This document shows, one piece after another, positions 1-7,951 of a stretch of DNA of 64,000 bases. The translations under genes and the position numbers were made by a program. How positions within the stretch are numbered: the stretch's first letter is position 1; every line of letters begins with the position of its first letter. The notes under the pieces are model-generated. The model did not search any database and was not told where the DNA came from. It was given only the letters and a program-made list of their open reading frames with translations. Source of the DNA: Candidatus Poribacteria bacterium (GTDB lineage Bacteria > Poribacteria > WGA-4E > WGA-3G). The stretch is taken from assembly GCA_022828145.1 (NCBI GenBank), contig JAJEJA010000118.1, positions 51,283 through 115,282 on the forward strand. Direction: 5' to 3'.

Positions 1-1
1 T

Positions 2-505
2 GATACGGGTCGTAGCAATGTGATTGTCCAACCACAAGACTTCTTTCCAACTGTTCTGAGTATTCTTGGTGAAGACCGTCCCGATGGACTACATGGTCAT
101 GACTTCTTAACGCCTGCTCGTGAAGGAAAGTCGGGTGAAAGAGAGATAGCACTGTCTGGTGGTAGCATTGAAAGATGGAGACAGGCTGCAAACAGAGAGA
201 ATGCCGTGCTATTTACCGCATTCAATCAGGAGTGGAGTTTGGAAGTTGCTGCCAAACCTGAAAATTCTAAGCTTGTCAGACTTGGTGAATTGGAATATGT
301 TCAGGATCAGCATCAAGATATCGTAGCAGAGATGCATGCTGTTGCAATCGATGAGATTTCACAACGCGGTACAGATCCTGGATTGGTTGAGTGGTTGCAT
401 AGTGGCGGTGAGAAGGATTTCCCTGAAAATCCAATCTATTTTGATGGATTTCCGGGTCCTGCTGGTTACCGTCCCTATTTTGGAAAACTCTATTCCGGAG
501 AATAA
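2..505 (+). CDS. Sulfatase family protein, C-terminal fragment (5' end outside window)
   Basis: The frame is open to the left window edge, so this is the 3' end of a longer gene; the internal GTG at 20 is not a real start. The residues QDFFPTVLSILG followed by GLHGHDFL match the segment of alkaline-phosphatase-superfamily sulfatases where a D-x-x-PT-L element precedes the 'G-x-S/D-L' region. The metal-binding and formylglycine motifs would lie upstream, outside the window. It ends 18 bp before a Gfo/Idh oxidoreductase, so the two may be one operon acting on sulfated sugars (inference). Exact substrate cannot be told. Confidence 0.75.
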   Translation, partial: DTGRSNVIVQPQDFFPTVLSILGEDRPDGLHGHDFLTPAREGKSGEREIALSGGSIERWRQAANRENAVLFTAFNQEWSLEVAAKPENSKLVRLGELEYVQDQHQDIVAEMHAVAIDEISQRGTDPGLVEWLHSGGEKDFPENPIYFDGFPGPAGYRPYFGKLYSGE

Positions 506-523
506 TTCCTAAAGGAGAAAAAC

Positions 524-1573
524 ATGCCACACACATATAAGACATGCCTCATCGGATGCGGACGGATGGGAGCAACCATAGACGATGAAGTTGCACATCG
601 TCCTGATAACTTCATCTGGCAGCCCTTCTCTCACGCAGCGGCTGCTGTTGCATGTGATAGAACTGATCTTGTCGCTGTCTCGGATGTCTTTGAGGAAAAA
701 GCTGAAAACATTCGAAAACGATACGGTGCTGAACGTGCCTATACAGATTACCAAGAGATGATTGATAAAGAGAAACCTGATATCGTCTGTATTGCTACGC
801 GCCCTGGACCGCATGCAGATATTACTGTTTTCGCTGCTGAGAACGGTGTTAAAGGTATCTACTGTGAAAAACCGCTCTGTTGTTCTATGGATGAGGCGGA
901 CATCATGGTAGAAATTGTTCAGAAACACGGTGTAAAGTTCAACTATGGGACACAACGTCGTTTCATGCCGATTTATCGCAAGGTGCGCGAACTCGTTGAC
1001 GCGGGTGAAATAGGAGATATTCAGTGCACCATCGCACAATACGGGGTAGGTTCTGCGCTATGGGGATTGACGCACGCGGCTGATATGCTTCTGTTTCTGG
1101 CTGGTGACCCTGAAGTTGACTTCGTTCAAGGTACGATTTCTTGTAAGGACTCTGATTGGGATGGTAATCGTCTAAATGTTGATCCGACTATCACAAATGG
1201 GTATATCCGCTATTCGAACGGTGTCCACGGCTATAATACAGCAGGAACTGGACCCGAATATGAGGTTTGCGGTAATCGGGGTAAAATTCGAATCCAGAAC
1301 AACAGTCGCGAAGTGCAGTTTCGTAAGAAGGACGGTACTTTCTATGAGGAGGTACCGTTTCCTGAAACTTCTCGTGCTACAGGAACTTTGATGGGTATTA
1401 CAGATATTGCCGAAGCTCTTGATGAAGACAGAGAGACTAAAGGTCCTGTTCACTTGGCAAGACGCAGCCAAGAGACATTAATGGGTATAATTGAGTCGAG
1501 TCGGTTAGGTGGTCAACGTGTCTCACTGCCGATGGAAAATCGGTCATTATATGTAACGCGAGATAACTGGTAA
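524..1573 (+). CDS. Gfo/Idh/MocA family NAD(P)-dependent oxidoreductase
   Basis: A 349-residue protein with an N-terminal Rossmann nucleotide-binding loop (GCGRMG, residues 11-16) and the family's catalytic-lysine motif EKP near residue 115, followed by a C-terminal alpha/beta dimerisation and substrate domain. Length is typical of the family, which oxidises or reduces sugars, inositols and related polyols in the cytoplasm. The start is supported by AAAGGAG seven bases upstream of ATG. It follows the sulfatase fragment at 18 bp, suggesting co-transcription. The substrate cannot be assigned from sequence alone. Confidence 0.9.
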   Translation: MPHTYKTCLIGCGRMGATIDDEVAHRPDNFIWQPFSHAAAAVACDRTDLVAVSDVFEEKAENIRKRYGAERAYTDYQEMIDKEKPDIVCIATRPGPHADITVFAAENGVKGIYCEKPLCCSMDEADIMVEIVQKHGVKFNYGTQRRFMPIYRKVRELVDAGEIGDIQCTIAQYGVGSALWGLTHAADMLLFLAGDPEVDFVQGTISCKDSDWDGNRLNVDPTITNGYIRYSNGVHGYNTAGTGPEYEVCGNRGKIRIQNNSREVQFRKKDGTFYEEVPFPETSRATGTLMGITDIAEALDEDRETKGPVHLARRSQETLMGIIESSRLGGQRVSLPMENRSLYVTRDNW

Positions 1574-1579
1574 CGTTTG

Positions 1580-1817
1580 TTGAGACTATTCTATATTATC
1601 AGAATTCATAATATGGAATTCTATATTTTGAAAAACAGGTAAAAGTGATAATATGGAATTCTATATTTTGAAAATTCATAATATGGAATTCTATATTTTG
1701 AATTTTGTCAATATATCAAAATATAAAACTCTATATTATCAAAAACAGCAAAAAATGATAATATGAAATTCTATATTGGCAAAAACAGCAAAAAATGATA
1801 ATATGAAAAATTTTATA
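1580..1817. repeat. Helically phased array of near-palindromic AT-rich boxes upstream of the Fic remnant
   Basis: Boxes of consensus AATATNGAATTCNATATT start at 1610, 1650, 1680, 1720 (degenerate), 1760 and 1800 (degenerate), with a half box at 1580. Successive spacings are 30, 40, 30, 40, 40 and 40 bp, all multiples of ten, so every box falls on the same face of the DNA helix. The copies at 1610, 1650 and 1680 are identical and each is an 18-bp palindrome apart from one symmetric pair. The last two boxes overlap the possible TTG and ATG starts of the Fic remnant. The arrangement looks like a multi-site operator or a bent-DNA regulatory region; which of these is inference. Confidence 0.75.
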
Positions 1818-2335
1818 GCGGGTACATATAAGCAGCAAGGTGGATATAAAAGTTTCACGCCTTCCTCAATAAATCGACATTTTGATTGGGCAAACCCACA
1901 GATAGATGTTCTATTAGAACAAGCAGGAAGATTCTTAGGAGAACTCAACGCTTATGCAGATTTTATTCCGGATGTTGATTTTTTCATCAAAACGATTTAG
2001 AGCAATGGATTGCATTTTTCTTAAATGGAATAGCGGAAACTGCTCAGCATGGAATTGAAACATTCAAGGCGATTATTGCACTCCAGGAAGAATATAAAGA
2101 AAAAATACTAACATTAGGATCTCGTGCAAAAAAAGCACATAAGCTGCTTCACCTTATGTACACTAAACCAAAAGTTAAAGTGAGAACGGTTGAAGACAGA
2201 TTAGAAATGGATTTCTCAAGTGCTAATCGTCTACTAAAATCCTTGACAGAACTTGATATACTTGAGGAAATCACAGGATATTCCCGGAATCGTCTCTTTG
2301 TCCTTGAGAAATACCTGGATCTGTTTAGAGATTAG
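1803..2335 (+). pseudogene. Fic family protein, catalytic core deleted
   Basis: The 5' part (to about 1996) encodes a typical Fic N-terminal segment, with residues such as QAGRFLGELNAYADFIPDVD, and then stops at TAG. Starting at 1991 in another frame the sequence NDLEQWIAFFL continues as the family's C-terminal region: helices, then a winged-helix segment ending near KYLDLFRD. Complete relatives have roughly 200 residues between these parts, including the HPFxxGNGRxGR AMP-transferase motif; all of that is missing here. One deletion with a frame change at about 1990-2000 explains it. ATG at 1803 is the likely original start; TTG at 1776 is an alternative inside the repeat array. Confidence 0.85.
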
Positions 2336-2352
2336 AAAGTTCAACGCAAAAC

Positions 2353-2381
2353 TTGACATCTCAACGTCATTCCAATATAAT
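2353..2381 (+). promoter_or_regulatory. Consensus sigma70 promoter for the Uma2 gene
   Basis: TTGACA at 2353-2358 and TATAAT at 2376-2381 are separated by exactly 17 bp, a perfect match to the sigma70 consensus. Transcription would begin near 2388, which rules out the upstream TTG at 2381 as a start codon and leaves a leader of only about 10-25 nt. Confidence 0.8.
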
Positions 2382-2410
2382 TGGTCTATCAGTTATTCAT
2401 GGAGGAAACC

Positions 2411-3001
2411 GTGGAAATAGGTGCTGCACAAACAATTCTGTCACCAGAGGAATACATAAGTTTTGAACGTAAATTTGTACCAGATGCAGATACGGTCAGA
2501 CATGAATACGTAAAAGGAAAGATTATATCTATGTCAGGTGCAAGTCGCGCCCATAATCTTATTTCATTCAATATCGCTGCTGAACTTCACCCGCAGATAA
2601 TAGATAGGGAAATTGAGGCTTACATCGGTGAAATGCGCGTGGGTTCTCCGACAATAGCATCATATTTCTATCCAGATATTGTAGTTGTATCCCAAGAACC
2701 TACATTTGAAGACGATGTATTTGATACATTACTCAATCCAATAGTTATTGTTGAGATACTTTCTCCCAGCACAGAAGCGTTTGATAGGGGTGAAAAATTC
2801 TCACATTATCGGCAGATTGAATCCCTTCAGGAATATATACTTGTTTCTCAGGATAAAGTGAACGTGGAACGTTTCCTGCGTAGACCTGATGAATGGGGTT
2901 ATACCAGTTTTCAGGATCTCAATCAGAAAGTTCCGATTGTCTCAATTGAATGTGAATTATCGTTGCAGAGAATATATCAGGGTGTGACTTTTCCAGAATA
3001 A
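2411..3001 (+). CDS. Uma2-like (DUF820) PD-(D/E)xK nuclease-fold protein
   Basis: About 196 residues. Seen motifs: RHEYVKGKI near the N-terminus, then FYPDIVVV (the conserved PD) and IVEILSPSTEAFDRGEKFSHY, the signature of the Uma2/DUF820 family, whose fold is that of PD-(D/E)xK nucleases. Biological role is unknown; the family is strongly amplified in cyanobacteria and Poribacteria. GTG at 2411 is chosen because GGAGG lies five bases upstream; ATG at 2399 is in frame but has no ribosome-binding site and would lie only about 11 nt from the predicted transcription start. A second, divergent member is on the minus strand near 41 kb. Confidence 0.8.
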   Translation: MEIGAAQTILSPEEYISFERKFVPDADTVRHEYVKGKIISMSGASRAHNLISFNIAAELHPQIIDREIEAYIGEMRVGSPTIASYFYPDIVVVSQEPTFEDDVFDTLLNPIVIVEILSPSTEAFDRGEKFSHYRQIESLQEYILVSQDKVNVERFLRRPDEWGYTSFQDLNQKVPIVSIECELSLQRIYQGVTFPE

Positions 3002-3030
3002 ACGTTCAAAGACAATCTCTTCACTTTCAC

Positions 3031-3059
3031 TTGCTACTACCCACAATTCATGCTAAAAT
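3031..3059 (+). promoter_or_regulatory. Sigma70-like promoter, nearly leaderless
   Basis: TTGCTA at 3031 and TAAAAT at 3054 with a 17-bp spacer. The predicted start of transcription (about 3066) is within a few bases of the ATG at 3069, so the mRNA would be leaderless or nearly so; no ribosome-binding site can be seen before this ATG. Confidence 0.5.
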
Positions 3060-3068
3060 ACCGATAGC

Positions 3069-4451
3069 ATGAACAAACACTGTAAGCAACAACCCCTTAG
3101 AGAATTCCAATCACTTCTCGGGACGCGATACACCACCGACAGAAGTATCCGAGAAGCACATGCCAAGGATGCATCATATCACCAAGGTGCACTTCCAGAT
3201 GCGGTAGTTTTTCCTGACTCTAATAAGGAAGTTTCGGAGATTGTTAAGATATGTGCAAACTATAAAATACCGATAATCCCTTATGGGACTGGCACTGGTG
3301 TTGAGGGAGCAGTCGTTTCTTCTGAAGGTACACTCTGCTTGTCATTAAGCCGAATGAATCGAATTCTCAGTGTAAATCCGAGCGATAGAGATGCAACTGT
3401 ACAGGCAGGTGTAACACGATCAGAACTCAACACACATCTTGCTAAAATGGGAACACAGCTTTACTTTCCTGTTGATCCGGGGGCGGATGCATCTTTGGGT
3501 GGTATGGTAGCGACGCGCGCTTCGGGTACGAGTGCTGTGCATTACGGAACGATGTCGGATAACGTACTCGGATTGACAGTAATAACAGTAGATGGAGATA
3601 CTATTAGTACCGGTGGAAGAGCGCGAAAATCAGCAGCAGGTTACGATCTGACACGACTCTTCATTGGGTCGGAGGGGACATTAGGGGTTATTACAGAGAT
3701 TACGGTAAAGTTAGCACGGTTGCCTGAATCTGTCGCGGCTGCGGTCTGTGCATTCTCAACAGTTGATGCTGCTGTGAACACTGTCATAAAACTGATGGAT
3801 ACCGGTATAAACGTCGCGCGAATAGAGTTATTGGACGCATTACAAATGGAGGCAGTCAACAGATACTCAGGGCTCAATTACGATGTTGCGCCGACACTCT
3901 TCTTTGAGTTTCACGGTTCACCTAACACCGTCACAGAGAGTTCAGAAATTGCTGGATCCATAGCATCGGTGAATGGTAGCGGAGATTTTCGTTGGGCAAC
4001 TGACGAGACTGAACGCAAACAGCTCTGGCAGGCTCGTTATGATAGTTACTATGCAGCACTCAACTTGCGTCTAGGTTCGGTTGGTTATGTTACTGATGTC
4101 TGTGTGCCGATTTCTGAATTAGCACTTTGTATCAACAAAACAAGAGCATTGCTTGATGCCTCTGAACTATCGGCAACTATGCTTGGACATGTTGGTGATG
4201 GCAACTTCCATGTCGTCTTCCCACTGGAACCGAACAACAGAGAAGAATTGGCTGAAGCACATAAAATTAGCAATCAGATTGTGGATATTGCATTAGAGAT
4301 GGGTGGAACATGCACAGGTGAACACGGTATCGGCATCGGGAAACGGGGTGCGTTAAAAAAAGAACACGGCACCGCTGTTGATCTGATGCGAAAAATAAAA
4401 AATGCACTTGATCCACAGAATTTGATGAATCCTGGCAAAGTATTCTTATAG
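3069..4451 (+). CDS. FAD-binding oxidase, D-lactate dehydrogenase / glycolate oxidase GlcD type
   Basis: A 460-residue flavoprotein of the FAD-linked oxidase family (FAD_binding_4 plus FAD-oxidase C). Seen motifs are PYGTGTGVEGAV and LGGMVATRASGTSAVHYGTM in the FAD-binding half, GSEGTLGVITE, HVGDGNFHVVF near residue 374 and CTGEHGIGIGKR near residue 415, with the usual end LDPQNLMNPGKVF. Length fits D-lactate dehydrogenase (cytochrome) and GlcD. No GlcE or GlcF genes are adjacent, so a single-subunit D-lactate dehydrogenase is more likely than a glycolate oxidase complex. Electrons would go to a quinone or cytochrome acceptor (family knowledge). Confidence 0.88.
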   Translation: MNKHCKQQPLREFQSLLGTRYTTDRSIREAHAKDASYHQGALPDAVVFPDSNKEVSEIVKICANYKIPIIPYGTGTGVEGAVVSSEGTLCLSLSRMNRILSVNPSDRDATVQAGVTRSELNTHLAKMGTQLYFPVDPGADASLGGMVATRASGTSAVHYGTMSDNVLGLTVITVDGDTISTGGRARKSAAGYDLTRLFIGSEGTLGVITEITVKLARLPESVAAAVCAFSTVDAAVNTVIKLMDTGINVARIELLDALQMEAVNRYSGLNYDVAPTLFFEFHGSPNTVTESSEIAGSIASVNGSGDFRWATDETERKQLWQARYDSYYAALNLRLGSVGYVTDVCVPISELALCINKTRALLDASELSATMLGHVGDGNFHVVFPLEPNNREELAEAHKISNQIVDIALEMGGTCTGEHGIGIGKRGALKKEHGTAVDLMRKIKNALDPQNLMNPGKVFL

Positions 4452-4487
4452 CAATTGAACCTTAACTAATATAGAGGAGACTATGAT

Positions 4488-4958
4488 ATGAAATACCCAG
4501 TTTTTATCTTAGTAGGAATATTATTCCTAACATTACCCGCTTTTTCAGAACTTAGTGACGCGGATCTCCAGCGGATTAAAGAAATTGTAAAGCTTGAAGT
4601 TACAGAGTCCGAACTACGTATACAATCAGAGATTAAGACAGAAATAAAAACCGCCATAAATGAATCTAAAACGGACATAACAGAATATATAGACACAAAA
4701 TTAAAAGGGGTTGACGATAGACTAAATCTTATGTCAGCGTTTTTAGTAGCTATAATGGCAATAATCTTAGCTGCGATTGTAATACCACAGGTCATAAATG
4801 CGATTAAGCAGCGTGGTCAAGAAGATCTCCAGACAGAAATCAAAAAGTTAAGAGCAGAAATTATAGCGATTAAGCAGCGTGGTCAAGAAGATCTCCAAAC
4901 AGAAATCAAAGCGTTAAGAGCAGAAATTGAGCATCTTAAAAAGACCAGTAATCCTTGA
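4488..4958 (+). CDS. Small exported or membrane-anchored coiled-coil protein, unknown function
   Basis: 156 residues that I do not recognise. A hydrophobic N-terminus (about 1-19, ending ALPAFS-like) looks like a signal peptide, residues 25-80 are charged helix, about 82-104 is a strong transmembrane segment, and the rest is coiled coil. The coiled coil contains a perfect-register 22-residue duplication (AIKQRGQEDLQTEIK...), encoded by a 66-bp tandem repeat at 4800 and 4866; 22 is two hendecads. ATG follows GAGGAG at a good distance. The stop overlaps the earliest possible start of the next gene, so translation may be coupled. The layout resembles the 179-residue protein at 51 kb. Confidence 0.75.
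   Translation: MKYPVFILVGILFLTLPAFSELSDADLQRIKEIVKLEVTESELRIQSEIKTEIKTAINESKTDITEYIDTKLKGVDDRLNLMSAFLVAIMAIILAAIVIPQVINAIKQRGQEDLQTEIKKLRAEIIAIKQRGQEDLQTEIKALRAEIEHLKKTSNP
4800..4931 (+). repeat. 66-bp tandem duplication within the coiled-coil gene
   Basis: Two consecutive 66-bp copies beginning GCGATTAAGCAGCGTGGTCA at 4800 and 4866 are almost identical. The period keeps the reading frame and adds 22 residues of coiled coil, so copy number could vary without disrupting the gene. Confidence 0.85.
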
Positions 4959-4990
4959 CCCAATTCTACTTAGATAGCAGTAAAAAGAGA

Positions 4991-6010
4991 ATGAATGACA
5001 ATTTATTAAAAGTACTTATAACAGATTACGCGTGGTCATCTCTTGAACCAGAACGGAAGGTCTTGGCGGATGCTGGATCAGAGATTATCGTAGCAGAGAC
5101 AGGTGAAGAAAGTGAACTCCTGACCCATGCACCGATGGCGGATGGTATACTCACATGCTGGAAACCTGTCCGTGAACCTATAATCGTTGCAGCGAAAAAG
5201 TGTCAGATTATCGCACGATACGGCATAGGTCTTGATAACATAGATGTTGATGCTGCAACTGAAAACGGGATTATCGTTACGAATGTCCCGACATACTGTG
5301 TTGATGAAGTATCCGACCATGCCATGGCACTCATACTCACTTGCGCGCGGAAAATTACCCGTTACGATAATGCAGTGAAATCCGGTATCTGGGACCAGAA
5401 CATTGGACAAAATATGTATAGACTCCGGGGTAAAACATTAGGAATCGTTGGGATTGGTAACATCGCGAAATCACTCATACCAAAGGCAAAGGCATTCGGT
5501 CTTATTGTGAATGTCTATTCCCCGCGAACAGACTCTGATGCCATCAAATCGCTTGGAGCTCATAAGGTTACATTTGATGAACTGCTCAAGACATCAGACT
5601 ATATCTCAATACATGCTCCCTTAACAGCTACAACGCTGCACATGTTCAGTGTGGAAGAATTTCGTGCTATGAAACCGACTGCATATCTTATCAATACTGC
5701 GCGTGGAGGGATTGTAGATACAGATGCACTCTTCGCAGCATTACAGCATAATGAAATCGCTGGTGCAGGATTAGATGTCTTAGAAACAGAACCACCTAAA
5801 CAGAATGAAGCCTTATTAGAGCTTGAAAACGTAATCATTACACCTCATGCAGCCTTTATTTCTGAAGAATCAATCCTTGAATTGCAGGTTACAGCTGCAA
5901 GCTGCGTTGCGAAGGTTTTAAACGGAAATCTACCAGAAACAGTCGTAAACCCATCAGTCCTAAATCAATCCAACCTTCGCTCAGCGTTGCTAAGACAACA
6001 GAGACTTTAG
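4991..6010 (+). CDS. NAD-dependent D-2-hydroxyacid dehydrogenase (phosphoglycerate dehydrogenase / CtBP-like)
   Basis: About 339 residues. The substrate-binding part contains IARYGIGLDNIDV and VPTYCVDEVSDHAMAL; the Rossmann loop is GIVGIGNIAKSL around residue 155; the catalytic triad of the family is visible as Arg in NTARGGIVD (about 237), Glu in LDVLETEPP (about 266) and His in ITPHAAF (about 285). YCVDEVSDHA is typical of the C-terminal-binding-protein-like subgroup. No ACT domain follows, so it is not a full-length regulatory SerA. ATG at 4991 is preferred to the TTG at 4955, which overlaps the upstream stop. Substrate is undetermined. Confidence 0.85.
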   Translation: MNDNLLKVLITDYAWSSLEPERKVLADAGSEIIVAETGEESELLTHAPMADGILTCWKPVREPIIVAAKKCQIIARYGIGLDNIDVDAATENGIIVTNVPTYCVDEVSDHAMALILTCARKITRYDNAVKSGIWDQNIGQNMYRLRGKTLGIVGIGNIAKSLIPKAKAFGLIVNVYSPRTDSDAIKSLGAHKVTFDELLKTSDYISIHAPLTATTLHMFSVEEFRAMKPTAYLINTARGGIVDTDALFAALQHNEIAGAGLDVLETEPPKQNEALLELENVIITPHAAFISEESILELQVTAASCVAKVLNGNLPETVVNPSVLNQSNLRSALLRQQRL

Positions 6011-6055
6011 ACAGACTATTACATGCAAATCTACTATAGAATTGGAGTACTTTAG

Positions 6056-7249
6056 ATGCAACAATTACCTGATGTAACAGGACACTTCGGACAGTTCGGG
6101 GGAAGATATGTCCCCGAGACCCTCATGCCGGCTCTCATAGAATTAGAAGATGCGTATATTGAACTCAAAGACAATCACGATTTTCAAGAGGAGTTACGAT
6201 ACTATCTCAGAGAATATGTTGGTCGTCCTAACCCGCTTTACTACGCAGAACGTCTTACGCAAACACTCGGTGGTGCAAAGATATATCTCAAGAGAGAAGA
6301 CCTGAATCATACAGGTGCACATAAAATCAACAGTGCAATAGGACAGGTCCTGCTTGCGCGCTGGATGGGTAAGAAACGTATCATAGCCGAAACGGGGGCA
6401 GGACAACACGGTGTTGCAACTGCTACCGTCGCAGCAAAATTTGATATGGAATGTGAAGTCTATATGGGAGAAGAGGATATTGAAAGACAAGCACTGAACG
6501 TCTTTCGGATGCAGTTGATGGGGACCAAGGTTGTTCCCGTAGATTCTGGTTCACGCACCCTTAAAGACGCTATCAATGCCTGTTTTCGTGACTGGGTTAC
6601 GAATGTCCGCACGACATACCTACTGCTCGGTTCTGTCGTAGGTGCACATCCTTATCCTATGATTGTCCGCGATTTTCAAGCAGTCATTGGTGAAGAAGCA
6701 AGATCCCAGGTCTTAGAACAGGAAGGAAATCTTCCCGATTGTGTCGTTGCATGTGTCGGAGGTGGCAGTAATTCCCTCGGGATGTTCTACCCGTTCTACA
6801 ATGATGAAGATGTTCGTCTTATCGGGGTTGAAGCAGCGGGTGAGAGTATTCGGAGCGGAAGACATGCAGCTCCACTCACTGCAGGCAGTGTCGGTGTTTT
6901 CCACGGCGCAAAATGCTATCTGCTGCAAGAAGAGGATGGACAGATTACACCTGCACATTCTATCTCTGCAGGATTAGATTATCCTGGTGTAGGACCAGAA
7001 CATAGTTATTACAGAGAAACTGGCAGAGCAGAATATGTTCCTGTCACCGATGCTGAAGCAGTGGAAGGTTTTCAGTTATTGTCAGAGACAGAAGGTATCA
7101 TCCCAGCGTTAGAATCCGCTCATGCCATCGCCTACCTTCGTAAGCTTGCACCGAAACTCGGTGCGGACAAGACCATCGTAGTCTGTCTTTCTGGTCGTGG
7201 TGATAAAGATGTCTATACGATAGGAAAAGAATTGGGAATTTCCTTGTAA
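6056..7249 (+). CDS. trpB: Tryptophan synthase beta chain
   Basis: Condenses indole with L-serine to give L-tryptophan, the last step of the pathway, using pyridoxal phosphate. The 397-residue length and N-terminal [19 protein letters not shown] are those of canonical TrpB1. [10 protein letters not shown] contains the PLP-binding lysine (K90), ETGAGQHG carries the catalytic glutamate region, and GGGSNS near residue 236 binds the cofactor phosphate. GGAG precedes the ATG. Its partner trpA is not adjacent but lies about 38 kb downstream in this window, and no other trp genes are next to it. Confidence 0.97.
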   Translation: MQQLPDVTGHFGQFGGRYVPETLMPALIELEDAYIELKDNHDFQEELRYYLREYVGRPNPLYYAERLTQTLGGAKIYLKREDLNHTGAHKINSAIGQVLLARWMGKKRIIAETGAGQHGVATATVAAKFDMECEVYMGEEDIERQALNVFRMQLMGTKVVPVDSGSRTLKDAINACFRDWVTNVRTTYLLLGSVVGAHPYPMIVRDFQAVIGEEARSQVLEQEGNLPDCVVACVGGGSNSLGMFYPFYNDEDVRLIGVEAAGESIRSGRHAAPLTAGSVGVFHGAKCYLLQEEDGQITPAHSISAGLDYPGVGPEHSYYRETGRAEYVPVTDAEAVEGFQLLSETEGIIPALESAHAIAYLRKLAPKLGADKTIVVCLSGRGDKDVYTIGKELGISL

Positions 7250-7275
7250 CTTATCACAGTATTTGAAGGCACATT

Positions 7276-7890
7276 ATGGCAAACGATTCCTCCAACTCAT
7301 TTTCAGATTTATCAATGTCCGAGAAGATCCGTCGGTTTATGCATATCTTGCCACATAAACACGGACCTCTAAGAAATTGGAGATACTTCCCTACACGATT
7401 TCTACTCCGAAAATTGCGATCTGACTCTGCTGATATCCGCGCTTATGCTGCTGAAGGATTAGGCGGTGTCGGTGATGTCCACGCGATTACACCGCTGATT
7501 AATGCATTATCGGATGAAGATACAGCTGTGCGGCGTTTTGCTATCTCCTCTCTCGGACACCTTAGAGATGCCCGCGCTGTAGATGAACTCATCCCTTTCC
7601 TACAGGATGAAGAAGCCGATATGCGATGCGCAGCAGTCGTTGCTCTTGGCGAATTAGGTTTAACTGAAGAGAGGGATCAATTTCCGCCTACACAGGTGAT
7701 TGAAGCACTCATTAGTAGCGTTACAGACAGTGATAGGTCGGTCTGTTCTGCAGCTGTCGTCGCGTTAGGAAGAATAGGTAACCCGCAGGCAATATCTGCT
7801 CTTAACACATTAGCAGAAACAACTGAAAGTGAATGGGTGCAAAGATATATAAGCGAAGCGCTGCATCAAATTGAGGAACAAAATTTATAA
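7276..7890 (+). CDS. HEAT-repeat protein
   Basis: 204 residues. From about residue 50 onward there are four or five tandem helical repeats of the HEAT/PBS-lyase-like type, for example RAYAAEGLGGVGD, VRRFAISSLGHLRD, MRCAAVVALGELG and VCSAAVVALGRIGNP. Such repeats form a protein-binding solenoid; no catalytic domain is seen. It starts 26 bp after trpB, so the two may share a transcript, but a functional connection with tryptophan synthesis is not implied. No signal peptide, so cytoplasmic. Confidence 0.85.
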   Translation: MANDSSNSFSDLSMSEKIRRFMHILPHKHGPLRNWRYFPTRFLLRKLRSDSADIRAYAAEGLGGVGDVHAITPLINALSDEDTAVRRFAISSLGHLRDARAVDELIPFLQDEEADMRCAAVVALGELGLTEERDQFPPTQVIEALISSVTDSDRSVCSAAVVALGRIGNPQAISALNTLAETTESEWVQRYISEALHQIEEQNL

Positions 7891-7894
7891 GGAA

Positions 7895-7923
7895 TTGATA
7901 AAACCTGATTCTTGTGTTATACT
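7895..7923 (+). promoter_or_regulatory. Sigma70-type promoter for the WD40 gene
   Basis: TTGATA at 7895 and TATACT at 7918 with a 17-bp spacer, beginning right after the HEAT-repeat gene's stop codon. Predicted transcription start is near 7930, about 20 nt before the chosen ATG, which has AAAGGA in front of it. Confidence 0.65.
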
Positions 7924-7951
7924 TCTTGGAAACGAAGAAAGGATCAGACTT

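Noticed and set aside
509..1039. 176-residue minus-strand ORF opposite the Gfo/Idh gene
   Set aside because: It has no recognisable domain and lies wholly inside a gene with clear family motifs.
1580..1817. CRISPR or simple microsatellite reading of the AT-rich array
   Set aside because: Boxes are near-palindromes with spacing of 30/40 bp; intervals of 12 and 22 bp are too short for spacers, and the pattern is operator-like.
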